This document shows positions 13,201-20,830 of a DNA stretch of 64,000 bases, piece by piece. Source of the DNA: Aporrectodea caliginosa (lineage: Eukaryota > Annelida > Clitellata > Crassiclitellata > Lumbricidae); the NCBI GenBank assembly GCA_020284085.1, contig JACEVL010001855.1, positions 642,001 to 706,000 on the forward strand. The letters run 5' to 3'. A program made the position numbers and the translations under genes. The first letter of the stretch is position 1. The number at the start of each line of letters is the position of its first letter. The notes below the pieces were generated by a model. It ran no database searches and was not told where the DNA came from. It saw only the letters and a list, made by a program, of their open reading frames with translations.

Positions 13201-16200
13201 CCTAATGTTCCTCTGCATTTTATTTTACTCATCTAATCCTGTGCCATCCATCATTAGTGTTTTGCACCTCTTCATGACAGGTAACTGGATTGCTTTCAGA
13301 TTGTAACAGTTTTAGAGAGTTGTATCTTTTGACACCTAATTATCAAACTCGTCAAAGTACAAATATGTTTTACTCAATCAATAACATGCAACAATGTTAA
13401 AATATGTCAAAAATGAGAGACAGAGAATATCTGAAACTTGTAATCTTAAGAGAAGGTTGGCTTATCAATAGTACAGCAGTGGCACCACAATAAATGCAAT
13501 GAAACTAATGAGAAGATTAATAAGCAGTAGGCGTAATCATTTTAATAAGCAGTAGGCGTAATCATTTTAATAAGCAGTAGGCGTAATCATTTTAATAAGC
13601 AGTAGGCGTAATCATTTTAATAAGCAGTAGGCGTAATCATTTTAATAAGCAGTAGGCGTAATCATTTTAATAAGCAGTAGGCGTAATCATTTTAATAAGC
13701 AGTAGGCGTAATCATTTTAATAAGCAGTAGGCGTAATCATTTTAATAAGCAGTAGGCGTAATCATTTTAATAAGCAGTAGGCGTAATCATTTTAATAAGC
13801 AGTAGGCGTAATCATTTTAATAAGCAGTAGGCGTTATAACCGGTTATAAGCCATGGCAATAACCGTCCCGGCAACAACCTCTTGGCAATAATGGCAACAA
13901 CCTCTTGGCAAAAATGGCAAAAACCTTTTGGCAAAAATAGAAACCATTAATTATTGTGGTAATCAAATATGGAATCTTCGCAATTAGCTTCATTTTTTAT
14001 TTCTTCTGGATTGCTACTTTACAGAGTTGATTGATTTAAATATATCATGCTTTAAATCAATCAAGTTTTTCCAAATAAAATCACGTGATTTAAATAACCA
14101 TATAATTTCTTCCTAATAAAAGACATTTACAAGTTTTACATATTAAGTACAGTCAATATCGAATTGTGTAATTATGAATTAGAAATTTTGCCAAACCATT
14201 TGCTTCTATACACTACTAATAAATTATATACTACCAGGGAAGTATATAGAAACGGCAATGACCCTGTTGACCTGAATATTCCTACTGCAGTGCAAATGGC
14301 AGTTTATTTTGGAGTAGTTGAACTGTAGGTTAGAATTTTTTTATCTTAATTTCATATAGTTGACTTTAACTACATTTATAAGAAACATTTATTATAACTA
14401 TGCAGTCTGTGCAGTGAAATATGATTTTCATTTGCCTTGTCCCTACTTTGCAGAAAATGGGCAACAACTGGCAATAACCGGCCGGCAACAACTGGCAATA
14501 AGCGGCAATAACCGGTTATTGCCACTGTCCCGGCAACAATAGGTTTTTGCCGGCATTAACCCAACCCTGGTAGGCGTAATCATTTTAATAAGCAGTAGGC
14601 GTAATCATTTTAATAAGCAGTAGGCGTAATCATTTTGCTCAGTGGCATAGCAAGGTTTTGGGGGCCCTTGTGCAAGGCTTCGGTGGTGGGCCCTCCTCTT
14701 GAACTCCCCTTCGATTTCAAAGAAAAAACGCTGTGCAAAAAGCGCTTTTGCATACAACACAAATAAGGTCAGATTCTCAAATTGGATAAGTCACAAGTGT
14801 CAAGTCTACGGCATTTAAGGTCCTCCGTGCACGGACCGTTCTAGCCCGAGATTTTTATATCTCTGAAATAAGCCACCTTAGGGATGCGAACCGCAATCCG
14901 CACGCTCTCTTGCTCAGAGAACATGAGACGTAGCCTATGCTCTTACCGATGTAGCTAACTGGGCTTGGTTAAGTTGATTTTTATTAGGCCTACATTCCGA
15001 AAGGAAAGCCCCTCTCACGGTCTGACCGCCGGGGGCCCTTGTGCCGCCAGAGGCCCTTGTGCTTTGCACAACCCATTGCTACGCCACTGATTTTGCTTCA
15101 TGATGTGTCAAGATGTAAAGTAATACATAAAAGTATTTCAAGTTGTTAATAAAACATCATTTCACAAATTTCAACATAAAAATATGGCTTAAGAAATTCA
15201 TTCTTCTTATTATTATTAATACCAGGTTCGTTATGATTTCATATGTATGTATTGTATGTATGTATGAGCACCTGTTATAGCGGGTGTAGGACATTGTCCC
15301 CCCTGGACATTGTCCCCCCCGGACATTGTCCCCCCTGGACATTGTCCCCCCTGGACATTGTCCCCCCAGGGTAGGACATTATCCCCCCAGTCTAAGATAT
15401 AATCGTATAATATTCTTGCGGAAATATGTATATGTATATGTGTATATATTTTTGTATATGTAAGTGTAAGTATACATTTATATGCATATATATATAAGTA
15501 TATACATATTTACATATGTATATATATATATGGATATATATATTTGCATATGTAAATATGTTTGTATATATATGTATTTATATATATATACATATATATA
15601 CATATTTTGATCTAAGTATATATATGTATATATATGTGTGCATATGCATATATACATATATATATATATGTATATATGCATGTACCTATATATATATGTA
15701 TATATGTATATATATATGGTTTCTCAGTGAGTTGTGACGTTTCGAAGTAGGCCTATATTGCAACAAAAAGTATTTGGCGTCCGGGGTGCAGGAACCCCAC
15801 ATAGTATGTGGCGGTTTAACGGGTTAAGTTTAGGCCTACACCTGAATGAAATAGCCAACAAAACGGCAACTAAGGTTTATCAATGACATGCAGACTATAG
15901 GCTATTTACACAGAGGGGGGGATAATGTCCAGGGGGATAATGTCCTACGCAAAATCGGGGGGGGGACAATGCCCAGGGGGGGACAATGTCCGGGGGGACA
16001 ATGTCCGGGGGACAATGTCCAGGGGGGGGACAATGTCCGTTCCCCTGTTATAGGCGCCCCTTCAAGATTTCTACTCAGAGGCGCCCAGACTACAGCTGAC
16101 ACTGAATTCTGAGTTTCACGCCGAAGCGCATGAGCAATTGCGAGTGAAGGACTTGCCCAGGGTCCCTACACGGCAGCTTGAGGTGGATTCGAACCCGCAA

Positions 16201-19200
16201 CCCTCCGGCTGCAAGGCACTGAATATACCTCTACACCACCGCGCCCTACATATAAGTACGTTACTAAGTAATATTTATTATGGCAATACAAATGCCCGCA
16301 CTTTACAACAATGCATACTATAAGGAAAAAAGTGGCAAAATGTCAGTCGGAAAAATTTATGCAAAATTGTAAACAGTTTTAAATATCTAAATACACATTC
16401 ATATGATTAGTGGGGTCCGAGAGCTCCCAATATGGCCGAAATATTTCACATCTGGCAACCAATGCGCCCCTTTGGTTCCAGATAGTACATCGGTAGGCGA
16501 GTCCAAAAACCCGGAACACAAATTTTCACGGGCCTTTAGCGGATATGGCAGCCATTTTACAAAATGGCCAACCGAAATACATATTGTTCAATATCTCAGT
16601 TTCTCCTTCACTTAGAATCGTGATTTTGGTGTCTAAACATACATATTTAGGGGCAAGGATTCCAATGGCACTAATTGCAATCACTTATCTACACGAAATT
16701 GGCAGCCATTTTCCAAGATGGCCGACGGGAATAGAACTTTGTCAATATCTCACCGTCTACTTCACTTAGAATCGTGATCTTGGTGTCTAAATATACATAT
16801 TAAGGGACAAGGATTCCAATAAAACTAATTGCAAACACTTATCTACACGAAATTGGCAGCCATTTCTCCAAAATGGCAGACCGAAATGAAACCTTTGGCC
16901 GTGAAAATTGTGTCCCGGGATTTTGGAATGGTCTACCGATGTACTAACTGGAACCAAAGGGGCGCATTGGTTGCCAGATGTGAAATATTTTTCAGCTCCC
17001 GTACTCCACTAGACAGACATCTTATTCTCATATTGATTTTACAGATCCTATCCCAGTAAATGCTGTCGTTTTAGAACTTATGACTAAAAACTTTCCCCTG
17101 TATATAATTAGCTATATTTACGTTATAGAGTTACATAAACACACAGTTAGCTAGCAGAAATATTTGACGTGCAGAAAAATCCCTTTCCAGAATGGTTTTT
17201 AAAGTTATGAATGCAACTTTGCACTATGAGAGCGCCTCTGAATACCTTGTACTGTAAGAGGTACTTTATAAATTCTCAGATATTATGATACGACACATGT
17301 TTTCTTGTTTCGCTGGGATCAACAGTTATAATTTTACATACCATAGTTCCTTCACTTATTGAGTAGAAACTGTTGACGCGAATGCCCAGTTGAACTTCTG
17401 TTGCGCTTTCTAAAAAAAGGAACAGATCGACGTAATTACCAATCTTAAAATTCAGCAGACATCGTATTGTGACTGCATACACAACTGATCCACTGCATTA
17501 CAAGAGTCAATCATAATCATAAAGTCAGAAATTTCTGAGGTCTCCTAAAAGCTAAGTCAGGAGAACCAGAGTATACTCACTGAGCATCAATGCACTCAAA
17601 ATCAATGTGCTCAACATCAGTGCACTCAGTCAATGCACTTAACATCAATACACTCAAAATCAATGTTCTCCACATCACTGTACTTAACATCAATGTACGG
17701 TACTCACCTCAGCATAAATGCAAGCAAAATAAATGCTCAAACATCTGTGCACTTTATATCAATGGATTCAACATTAATACACCCAACATCAATGCAAGAA
17801 ACATCAATGCACTCAGAATCAATGTACTCAATATCAATGCATCCAACAGCAGTGCATTCAACATCAGTGCATTCAACAGCAGTGTAATATGAGCATCAGT
17901 TTCTAACACATTGCCATGAATTAGTTCAATAAATTCAATTTCTTCCAACTAGTCATTTAACCAAGGAATCATTATCCACAAAGTATTGTTCTGAATGCAT
18001 CAATTGAAGCCACAATTGTCCAGACAAAAGGCAAATCTCGTAAAATAGATCCAACAAGTAAATCCAGGCAGCCAATCATCGTAGAAAATCTTCAATTACT
18101 TAAAATCTCATGCATGAAGATCATTGAAAGCAAGAACAAAACTTATCCAAAGTAATAATCAATTATGTTATAAAAATACAAAGAAGACAGCAACAATAAC
18201 CCAGAAATCTGTAACTGATGTTCAAAAACTGTGCATTTACTTTGACTGCTATGGTAAATCAATTCAAGTGAATAAGTTGGTCTTCTTGTAACTTCTGTAG
18301 TGCTTCTAAACATTACACTGTGAGACACAGTGATGGATAATTAATATTTTGTAACTAATTAATTAGTATTAGCTATAATTTTAATTTCATAATTAGAATG
18401 ACCATTTTTAGGAGAACTTATTAATTAGAATTAGCACTCAACTAATTAACTCAAATTTCATCCAATTTCTTCTTATTAGTGTGGAAAATGCTTTAATTTA
18501 TAAGAGATCAAAGTTGCACTTTGGAACTACCGGTATCATGAGTTCTAACATATTGTCTTCAAGCCTGTTTCTTTACTCATTTGTAACAAATCCTGCAACA
18601 CCAAATACTTGCTCCACTGATGTCGCTGTTGCAGGAATAACGTAATGTTTCTGATGCAGTTGGAAAACTGAGAAATCTCATATCGTCTTCTTACTAGAAG
18701 ATGATATGAGAATTGCTAAAACAAGCACTTTCCAATTAATTTTACATTACTAATGTATTCGTTTATTTAGATCTACTGATATTTTCATAAAAACATGTCA
18801 TAACTAAAGGCAAATCTTCTTTCAAAGATATCATAAAAAACTAAAAACTCAAAATATCGGTTGAAGTTTATTAGTTACAATGACAGCATCCAGCAAAAGT
18901 AAGTAAGGAAATATGTCAGCAAGGCTCTAATTATGAGATTTTAATTAGAATTAGACAACTTTTAATTAGAATTACAATTAGCAAAATTTTGGTTACTAAT
19001 TAATTAGAATTAGTTACCAAAACTAATAATTATTAGCTAATTAATTAGTTTCTAATTAATTAGCTACCCATCATTGTTGAGACATAATTGAATGGTGCAC
19101 CAACAACAAAATAATCTTAATAAAACTCATTACTATTGTCTTAATTAAAGACCTACCTGTACTTGGAGGGTCCTGTTTGTGATAATCGTTTAAATTAATC

Positions 19201-20781
19201 AGGCTTTCTTGTCTACAACAATCAAATTGGATGAACAATTTTGTTATCAGAAAATTAAATAATCTACCATTATCAATTCCAAGAAACTATTCTTTATAGA
19301 TGGCTGCATGGTTTCCTATGAAATGCAGCTATAACAACAACAACAATAAGAAAACATCACTATATATAATCACCATCACCATCACCATCGTCATCATCAA
19401 TGATCTATCATCAAATGTTTCACCTCCTTAGAATCGTGCTTAGTCTGCCTATTTGAGCATTCTTTCTAGTGGTTGAGTTTCAATGCAGTGCCATCCTGAT
19501 TTTTCCTCTTCCTCATTTCCTCTTCCTCCTCTTCTTCCTACTCCTCATCCTCTTCCTATCTGTCTGCTCTTCTTCCATCAATGCTTAACTTTGCAGAGAG
19601 CATCTTTGATGTACGAAGTACGCCCTCGCCGTTCTTATTTTCCAGCATCACTAGCAACAGCAGCTGACACAGCAGCATGGTTCCATCGCACACCCAGTAT
19701 GACGTATGTTGGCCTTCACAGATTCCGATAAACTTCGGGCTACGCTGCTGCACATCGGGTGGAGGAAAGTTTGTTGCTCTTCGTGTGAATGTTAATCACT
19801 GGGGTTATCGGACGGCTGCCTTATCAGAACTTGCCCTGAAGATCTGTAACAAGAGTTTTGCTGTGCCAGACTCATCATTCCAAAATAAGATGAAATCTAT
19901 GAACTTGTATTCAGTGCATTGTTGATTGAAGACTTTTGTCTTTTGTTTCAAATGACTTCTTTGTTGGCAAACAATCAGGAAAAATAGTATGGTAATGACA
20001 CAAACAGGTACTAATGCACAGGTGACAGGACATAGCAAATAAACACATTATTCTGTTTATAATTGTAATCTTTATATTTATGGTACTTTACGATACATAG
20101 TTTGATACATTTAATTAGGACTGACAACTCATAAGCAAGTGCTTTTGCTTTCTTGCTTACTTTAAATCAGATCATTTGGTTTTACATATCGAACACGACA
20201 AGCATAAGACCTCCTGAAGTTTCTTAATGGATTTTTCAATATATAGTTAAACCATATCTACAGACCAGAAACCTCAAGCACGTTTAGCAACGAACATGTA
20301 AAAAGGCCCCTGCTGCTAAGTTCCTTATGAGCTAAAGAGCACAAGTACAATGTAATGCAATTGACAGATTCACAGAAGACAGGTCTCAATCAATCAATAT
20401 TCGTTTAATTCCAAAACTCCAGTTGACATAACACAACTGGTTACAAGTTACACCAATTAGCTGTAGAGTCGAGCTAGAGTTAGTTATTCAAGACAATTAC
20501 AAGTGATTATGAGACAATTAATATATATCTTTAAACAAGACTTATATATATCTTTAAACAAGACTCGCAGTACGTAATTACGTTTATCCTTGGTGGGGAG
20601 GGTGAAATTGTGCATTCTAGGACGTAAGTTACCGTATATTTGTTTTGTCGTGTAGGTGGGAAGATTCTCAGAATCAGAACAGTTCAACTTACATTGATTT
20701 TGTTTTCTTCTTTGACTCCACTAAATATAACAACATGACAAAGAGGAAAGCAGCCAGAAAAGAGTCTCTGTGAAACTCCAT
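1110..20781 (-). CDS. Cys-loop ligand-gated anion channel subunit (glycine-receptor-like), 8 coding exons
   Basis: Gene model joined by eye: 20693-20781, 19157-19212, 17342-17409, 12905-13134, 9918-10000, 8773-8925, 7321-7679, 1110-1271. The exons total 1200 nt, all phases agree, and the product is 399 aa. It would act as a subunit of a pentameric plasma-membrane chloride channel gated by a small transmitter. Seen: signal peptide about 1-23; WLPD at 111-114; Cys-loop C155-C169 (13 residues between); loop-C pair C220-C231, spaced as in glycine receptors; M1 about 242-266; PAR 272-274 before M2 (anion selectivity); M3 about 305-327; M4 about 370-387. The M3-M4 loop is only about 40 residues. 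Exons of 68 and 83 bp match the conserved GABA-A/glycine-receptor exon plan. Relative to the vertebrate glycine receptor the pocket keeps R80, R136, E174, F176 and Y224 but has Y78, V146, A226 and Y229, so the ligand is uncertain. Potential N-glycosylation sites are N140 and N180. An extra loop exon could have been missed. Confidence 0.9.
1998..3658 (+). mobile_element. hAT transposon with decayed transposase, nested in element A
   Basis: Perfect 8-bp target duplication GCTTAAAA (1990-1997, 3659-3666). The terminal inverted repeat is CAGTGTGATTCAAGTT against CAGTGTGATTAAAGTT. Subterminal AACTGAAACTGAAA repeats lie at both ends. The interior carries hAT transposase remnants: a BED-finger-like start (ATG at 2484, [10 protein letters not shown], later [13 protein letters not shown]), [23 protein letters not shown] and ITDNASNM. 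Stops and frameshifts break it. Confidence 0.93.
2484..3339 (+). pseudogene. hAT transposase pseudogene (BED type)
   Basis: Pieces in successive frames: 2484-2645 ([20 protein letters not shown], ends at a TGA), 2642-2833 ([10 protein letters not shown], basic Ser-rich linker), 2821-3066 ([21 protein letters not shown], ends at a TAG) and 3118-3339 ([13 protein letters not shown], then an acidic stretch). The order matches hAT transposases: BED finger, then the start of the RNase H-like core with D-x-W and TDNASNM. The C-terminal dimerisation part is missing, so it is inactive. Confidence 0.8.
4003..4977 (+). mobile_element. CR1/L2-like LINE fragment, reverse transcriptase C-terminal half and 3' end
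   Basis: The open frame 4003-4791 contains the polymerase motif FYADDMQLY, then [37 protein letters not shown] and the LINE C-terminal region. A frameshift near 4770 moves the end into another frame ([20 protein letters not shown]), stopping at 4895-4897. It is followed by a short 3' UTR (GGCGCCATATAAATTG) and a (TTA)n tail at about 4956-4977. Finger domain and endonuclease are absent (5' truncated). Confidence 0.88.
4995..5213 (-). mobile_element. tRNA-derived SINE, family 1, copy 1
   Basis: On the minus strand it opens with a tRNA-like head: an A-box-like TGGTGTAGGGGTATG and a B-box (GAGTTCGAATCC; GGTTCGAATCC in the other copies). The tail reads TCTGAGTAGAATCTTAAAGG then GGCGCTATAACAAGTG and a (CATA)n end. 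The tail matches the LINE 3' ends in this window. Confidence 0.82.
5731..5954 (-). mobile_element. tRNA-derived SINE, family 1, copy 2
   Basis: Nearly the same sequence and orientation as the copy at 4995-5213, with an intact B-box GGTTCGAATCC and a (CATA)n tail at the low-coordinate end. Confidence 0.85.
6362..6418. repeat. (AGAC)n/(AGAT)n microsatellite
   Basis: About 57 bp of tetranucleotide repeats (GACAGACAGACAGAT variants). Confidence 0.9.
6600..7260. other. Intronic AT-rich DNA
   Basis: It contains a direct duplication of about 30 bp (ATGAATTACTTATATCATGA twice, 6619-6668) and a short GC palindrome CCGGAGCGCCGCTCCGG near 7015. CCTCATACCA occurs at both 6701 and 7055, which may mark an old transposon; no ends could be proved. 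Confidence 0.35.
7321..7679 (-). CDS. Gene 1 exon 7 (359 bp): loop C end, M1, M2, M3
   Basis: Acceptor CGTCTAG|GA, donor GTG|GTAAAT (phase 0). It encodes TYTCLAV (second loop-C cysteine), M1 ([20 protein letters not shown]), [16 protein letters not shown] (filter and M2), [17 protein letters not shown] (M2-M3 loop) and M3, then a Lys-rich start of the intracellular loop (SRKQPSKKK). The PAR triplet indicates anion permeation. Confidence 0.97.
7738..7865. repeat. GAA/GATGAAG-rich simple repeat
   Basis: Purine-only tract of AAGATGAAGGAGAAGAAG-type units, at the tail end of the minus-strand SINE that follows. Confidence 0.85.
7860..8140 (-). mobile_element. tRNA-derived SINE, family 2, copy 1
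   Basis: Read on the minus strand, a tRNA-like head (GTTGACATGCTGGACTGTCA, then a B-box-like GGGTTCAGATACC) is followed by a body ending GGGCTAGTTTAAGGGACTGC and TCTTCTTC. The ending is shared with copies at 8378-8530 and 27885-28180. Confidence 0.7.
8378..8530 (-). mobile_element. tRNA-derived SINE, family 2, copy 2 (truncated)
   Basis: Holds only the body and tail of the family (CCGAGGCTAGGAAAATGAAG, then ACTAGCTTAAGGGACTGCTC). The tRNA-like head is missing. Confidence 0.6.
8773..8925 (-). CDS. Gene 1 exon 6 (153 bp): loop B to loop C
   Basis: Acceptor CATTTTCAG|TT, donor GGCAG|GTATGA. It encodes (F)[12 protein letters not shown], then [20 protein letters not shown]. It carries the loop-B FGYT motif, an N-glycosylation sequon at N180 and the first loop-C cysteine (C220). 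Confidence 0.95.
9425..9759. mobile_element. hAT non-autonomous element (335 bp)
   Basis: Perfect 8-bp target duplication ATATAATC (9417-9424, 9760-9767). Ends are CAGGGATTG and, reversed, CAGGGATGG. It contains the GGCACATGTGCC palindrome typical of a widespread hAT group. No coding capacity. Confidence 0.9.
9807..9842. repeat. (TA)n microsatellite
   Basis: Run of TATATA with a short interruption. Confidence 0.9.
9918..10000 (-). CDS. Gene 1 exon 5 (83 bp): Cys-loop
   Basis: Acceptor TTTTTTTACAG|A, donor AGCT|GTTAGT. It encodes [17 protein letters not shown] and then PITIES: two cysteines with exactly 13 residues between, plus the YPLD signature. The 83-bp length is the conserved Cys-loop exon size. 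It has no start codon and is too short for simple ORF calling. Confidence 0.95.
10184..10860 (-). mobile_element. LINE fragment, reverse transcriptase C-terminus
   Basis: The minus-strand frame 10825-10475 encodes [20 protein letters not shown], then [13 protein letters not shown] and a stop, the usual C-terminal segment of jockey/CR1-like reverse transcriptases. The 3' end lies at low coordinates with an (AATG)n tail near 10184-10200. 5' truncated. Confidence 0.8.
11494..12463. mobile_element. hAT-like element carrying a nested LINE fragment
   Basis: Left end CAGTGCTTCACAAAGTG, reversed right end CAGTGCTTCCCAAACTT. Both subterminal zones repeat CCGGTCCGC/CCGGTCCGTGAC motifs. The 8-bp flanks (ATCTAGAC against CTATTTTT) do not match, so the duplication has decayed or an end has changed. 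A LINE piece occupies about 11660-12290. Confidence 0.7.
11666..12275 (+). mobile_element. CR1/L2-like LINE fragment with 3' end
   Basis: [24 protein letters not shown] sequence (11770 region) and [15 protein letters not shown] are typical of the reverse transcriptase C-terminus. A frameshift leads into [20 protein letters not shown] in the next frame. The 3' UTR TTGAAGGGGCGCTATATAAA lies at 12252-12271. Nested in the hAT-like element. Confidence 0.85.
12517..12706. repeat. Direct repeat of about 38 bp
   Basis: TATGTACTTCCCCTAGTCTG GATTTCGAATGAGTC occurs at about 12519 and again at about 12668, bracketing a fragment that begins CTCAGAGGCGCTCCCGAC (SINE/LINE tail-like). Confidence 0.75.
12905..13134 (-). 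CDS. Gene 1 exon 4 (230 bp): loops D, A and E
   Basis: Acceptor ATCAAG|GAC, donor ACTAA|GTAAGT (phase 2). It begins [12 protein letters not shown] (loop D, with Y78 in place of the usual Phe and R80 retained), continues to [18 protein letters not shown] (loop A region) and ends with the [12 protein letters not shown] strand of loop E. Strongly conserved family features. Confidence 0.95.
13521..13834. repeat. 25-bp satellite array, about 13 units
   Basis: Unit TAAGCAGTAGGCGTAATCAT plus TTTAA, almost perfectly conserved. The array continues for about 2.5 units at 14571-14639 after an insertion. No variable spacers, so it is not a CRISPR. Confidence 0.97.
13835..14569. mobile_element. hAT-like insertion inside the satellite array
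   Basis: The 8 bases on either side are identical (GTAGGCGT, 13827-13834 and 14570-14577). The reversed right end is CAGGGTTGGGTTAATGCCGG, a hAT-like terminus. The left end (TATAACCGGTTATAAGCC) lacks CAGGGTT, so it is truncated or decayed. GGCAATAACCGG/GGCAACAACC repeats lie near both ends. Since the target is itself a tandem repeat, the direct repeats are weaker evidence than usual. Confidence 0.7.
14640..15089. mobile_element. hAT non-autonomous element (450 bp), CAGTGGCRTAGC end
   Basis: Perfect 8-bp target duplication ATTTTGCT (14632-14639, 15090-15097). Ends are CAGTGGCATAGCAAGG and, reversed, CAGTGGCGTAGCAATGGG. Subterminal GGGGGCCCTTGTGC repeats. It inserted at the end of the 25-bp satellite. 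Confidence 0.93.
15281..16044. mobile_element. Element B: array-terminated element with 9-bp TSD
   Basis: 9-bp target duplication CTGTTATAG (15272-15280, 16045-16053). Terminus GGGTGTAGGACATTGTCCCC against reversed GGGAACGGACATTGTCCCC. Several GGACATTGTCCCCCC units occur at 15288-15370 and inverted units at about 15918-16040. The interior has an AT-rich palindromic tract (15420-15718) and unique sequence (15720-15910). No coding capacity seen. Confidence 0.87.
15420..15718. repeat. AT-rich TATATA/ATATGTAT low-complexity tract
   Basis: About 300 bp of TATATATGTATA-type sequence inside element B. Open frames across it are Tyr/Ile-only artefacts. Confidence 0.95.
16410..17009. mobile_element. 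Foldback-like DNA element with TA duplication and internal repeats
   Basis: Inverted arms of about 110-130 bp (GTGGGGTCCGAGAGCTCCCA start, shared TTTCACATCTGGCAACCAAT). TA flanks both ends (16408-16409, 17010-17011), as in Tc1/mariner-type insertions. Between the arms a unit of about 150 bp is repeated (AATTGGCAGCCATTTTCCAA/CAAGGATTCCAATGGCACTA), about two and a half copies. Confidence 0.8.
17342..17409 (-). CDS. Gene 1 exon 3 (68 bp): first beta strand of ligand-binding domain
   Basis: Acceptor CTTTTTTTAG|AA, donor ATG|GTATGT. It encodes [20 protein letters not shown] then TM, the counterpart of the conserved strand before DYRVN in glycine receptors. The 68-bp length equals the conserved exon in vertebrate GABA-A and glycine receptor genes. 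Confidence 0.9.
17580..17888. repeat. 15-bp minisatellite
   Basis: About 20 degenerate units of AACATCAATGCACTC. The unit length is a multiple of 3, so all frames stay open and give false Ser/Met/His-rich ORFs. Confidence 0.95.
18328..19076 (-). mobile_element. hAT element (749 bp) with transposase C-terminal remnant
   Basis: Near-perfect 8-bp duplication (GTGAGACA at 18320-18327, TTGAGACA at 19077-19084). Ends CAGTGATGGATAATTAAT and, reversed, CAATGATGGGTAGCTAAT. Subterminal AATTAATTAGAATTAG repeats at both ends. Minus-strand sequence near 18640-18500 encodes [19 protein letters not shown], a stop, then [11 protein letters not shown]: the hAT dimerisation region. Inactive. Confidence 0.9.
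19157..19212 (-). CDS. Gene 1 exon 2: N-terminal helix and linker of ligand-binding domain
   Basis: A 56-nt exon, acceptor TTGTAG|A, donor ACAG|GTAGGT. It begins by completing the codon left by exon 1 and ends in phase 1, as exon 3 requires. It encodes about 18 residues including [15 protein letters not shown], at the place where family members have the (L)-x-YDxxxRP segment. The match to that motif is weak; the phase fit on both sides is the main support. Confidence 0.6.
20385..20688 (-). mobile_element. LINE fragment next to gene 1 exon 1
   Basis: Minus-strand frame with [20 protein letters not shown] and RVLFKDIY, a conserved C-terminal motif of a LINE family (compare 39231-39510). The 3' tail is (TTGA)n at about 20385-20400. 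It ends within a few bases of the exon 1 donor, so the LINE landed almost on the splice site. Confidence 0.7.
20693..20781 (-). CDS. Gene 1 coding exon 1: start codon and signal peptide
   Basis: ATG at 20781-20779, with an in-frame TGA two codons upstream. Residues 1-29 carry a hydrophobic core ([14 protein letters not shown]) typical of a secretory signal, then a Lys-rich stretch. The donor is AAT|GTAAGT (phase 2). A pyrimidine-rich acceptor candidate lies just upstream (AG at about 20829), so an untranslated 5' exon is likely further away. Assignment to this channel rests on phase and position: a signal peptide is exactly what the model lacks here. Confidence 0.7.
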
Positions 20782-20828
20782 GTCTCAGCTGAATGTTCAG
20801 ATACGGATTTGGCTGCGTTTCCTAAAAC

Positions 20829-20830
20829 CT
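20829..20830 (-). other. Probable splice acceptor of the 5'-untranslated exon of gene 1
   Basis: The minus strand reads TGTTTGTTTTTTAG 48 bases before the ATG, with a second AG seven bases on. Transcription then begins at an unidentified upstream exon. Confidence 0.4.

Larger units (their letters stand above)
15261..16246 (-). mobile_element. tRNA-derived SINE, family 1, copy 3, split by element B
   Basis: The tail end is at 15261-15280 and the rest at 16045-16246; element B sits between them. The 9 bases at the break (CTGTTATAG) are duplicated, so the SINE was in place before element B inserted. Confidence 0.85.

Noticed and set aside
13521..13834. Regular 25-bp repeats considered as a CRISPR array
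   Set aside because: Units abut with no unique spacers, and the setting is an animal intron.
15478..15737. Tyr/Ile-only open frames
   Set aside because: Low-complexity TATATA tract.
19556..19753. Minus-strand 65-aa frame with a hydrophobic [12 protein letters not shown] segment, considered as the signal exon of gene 1
   Set aside because: No donor in the right phase, and the 20693-20781 exon plus the 56-bp exon fit the model fully.
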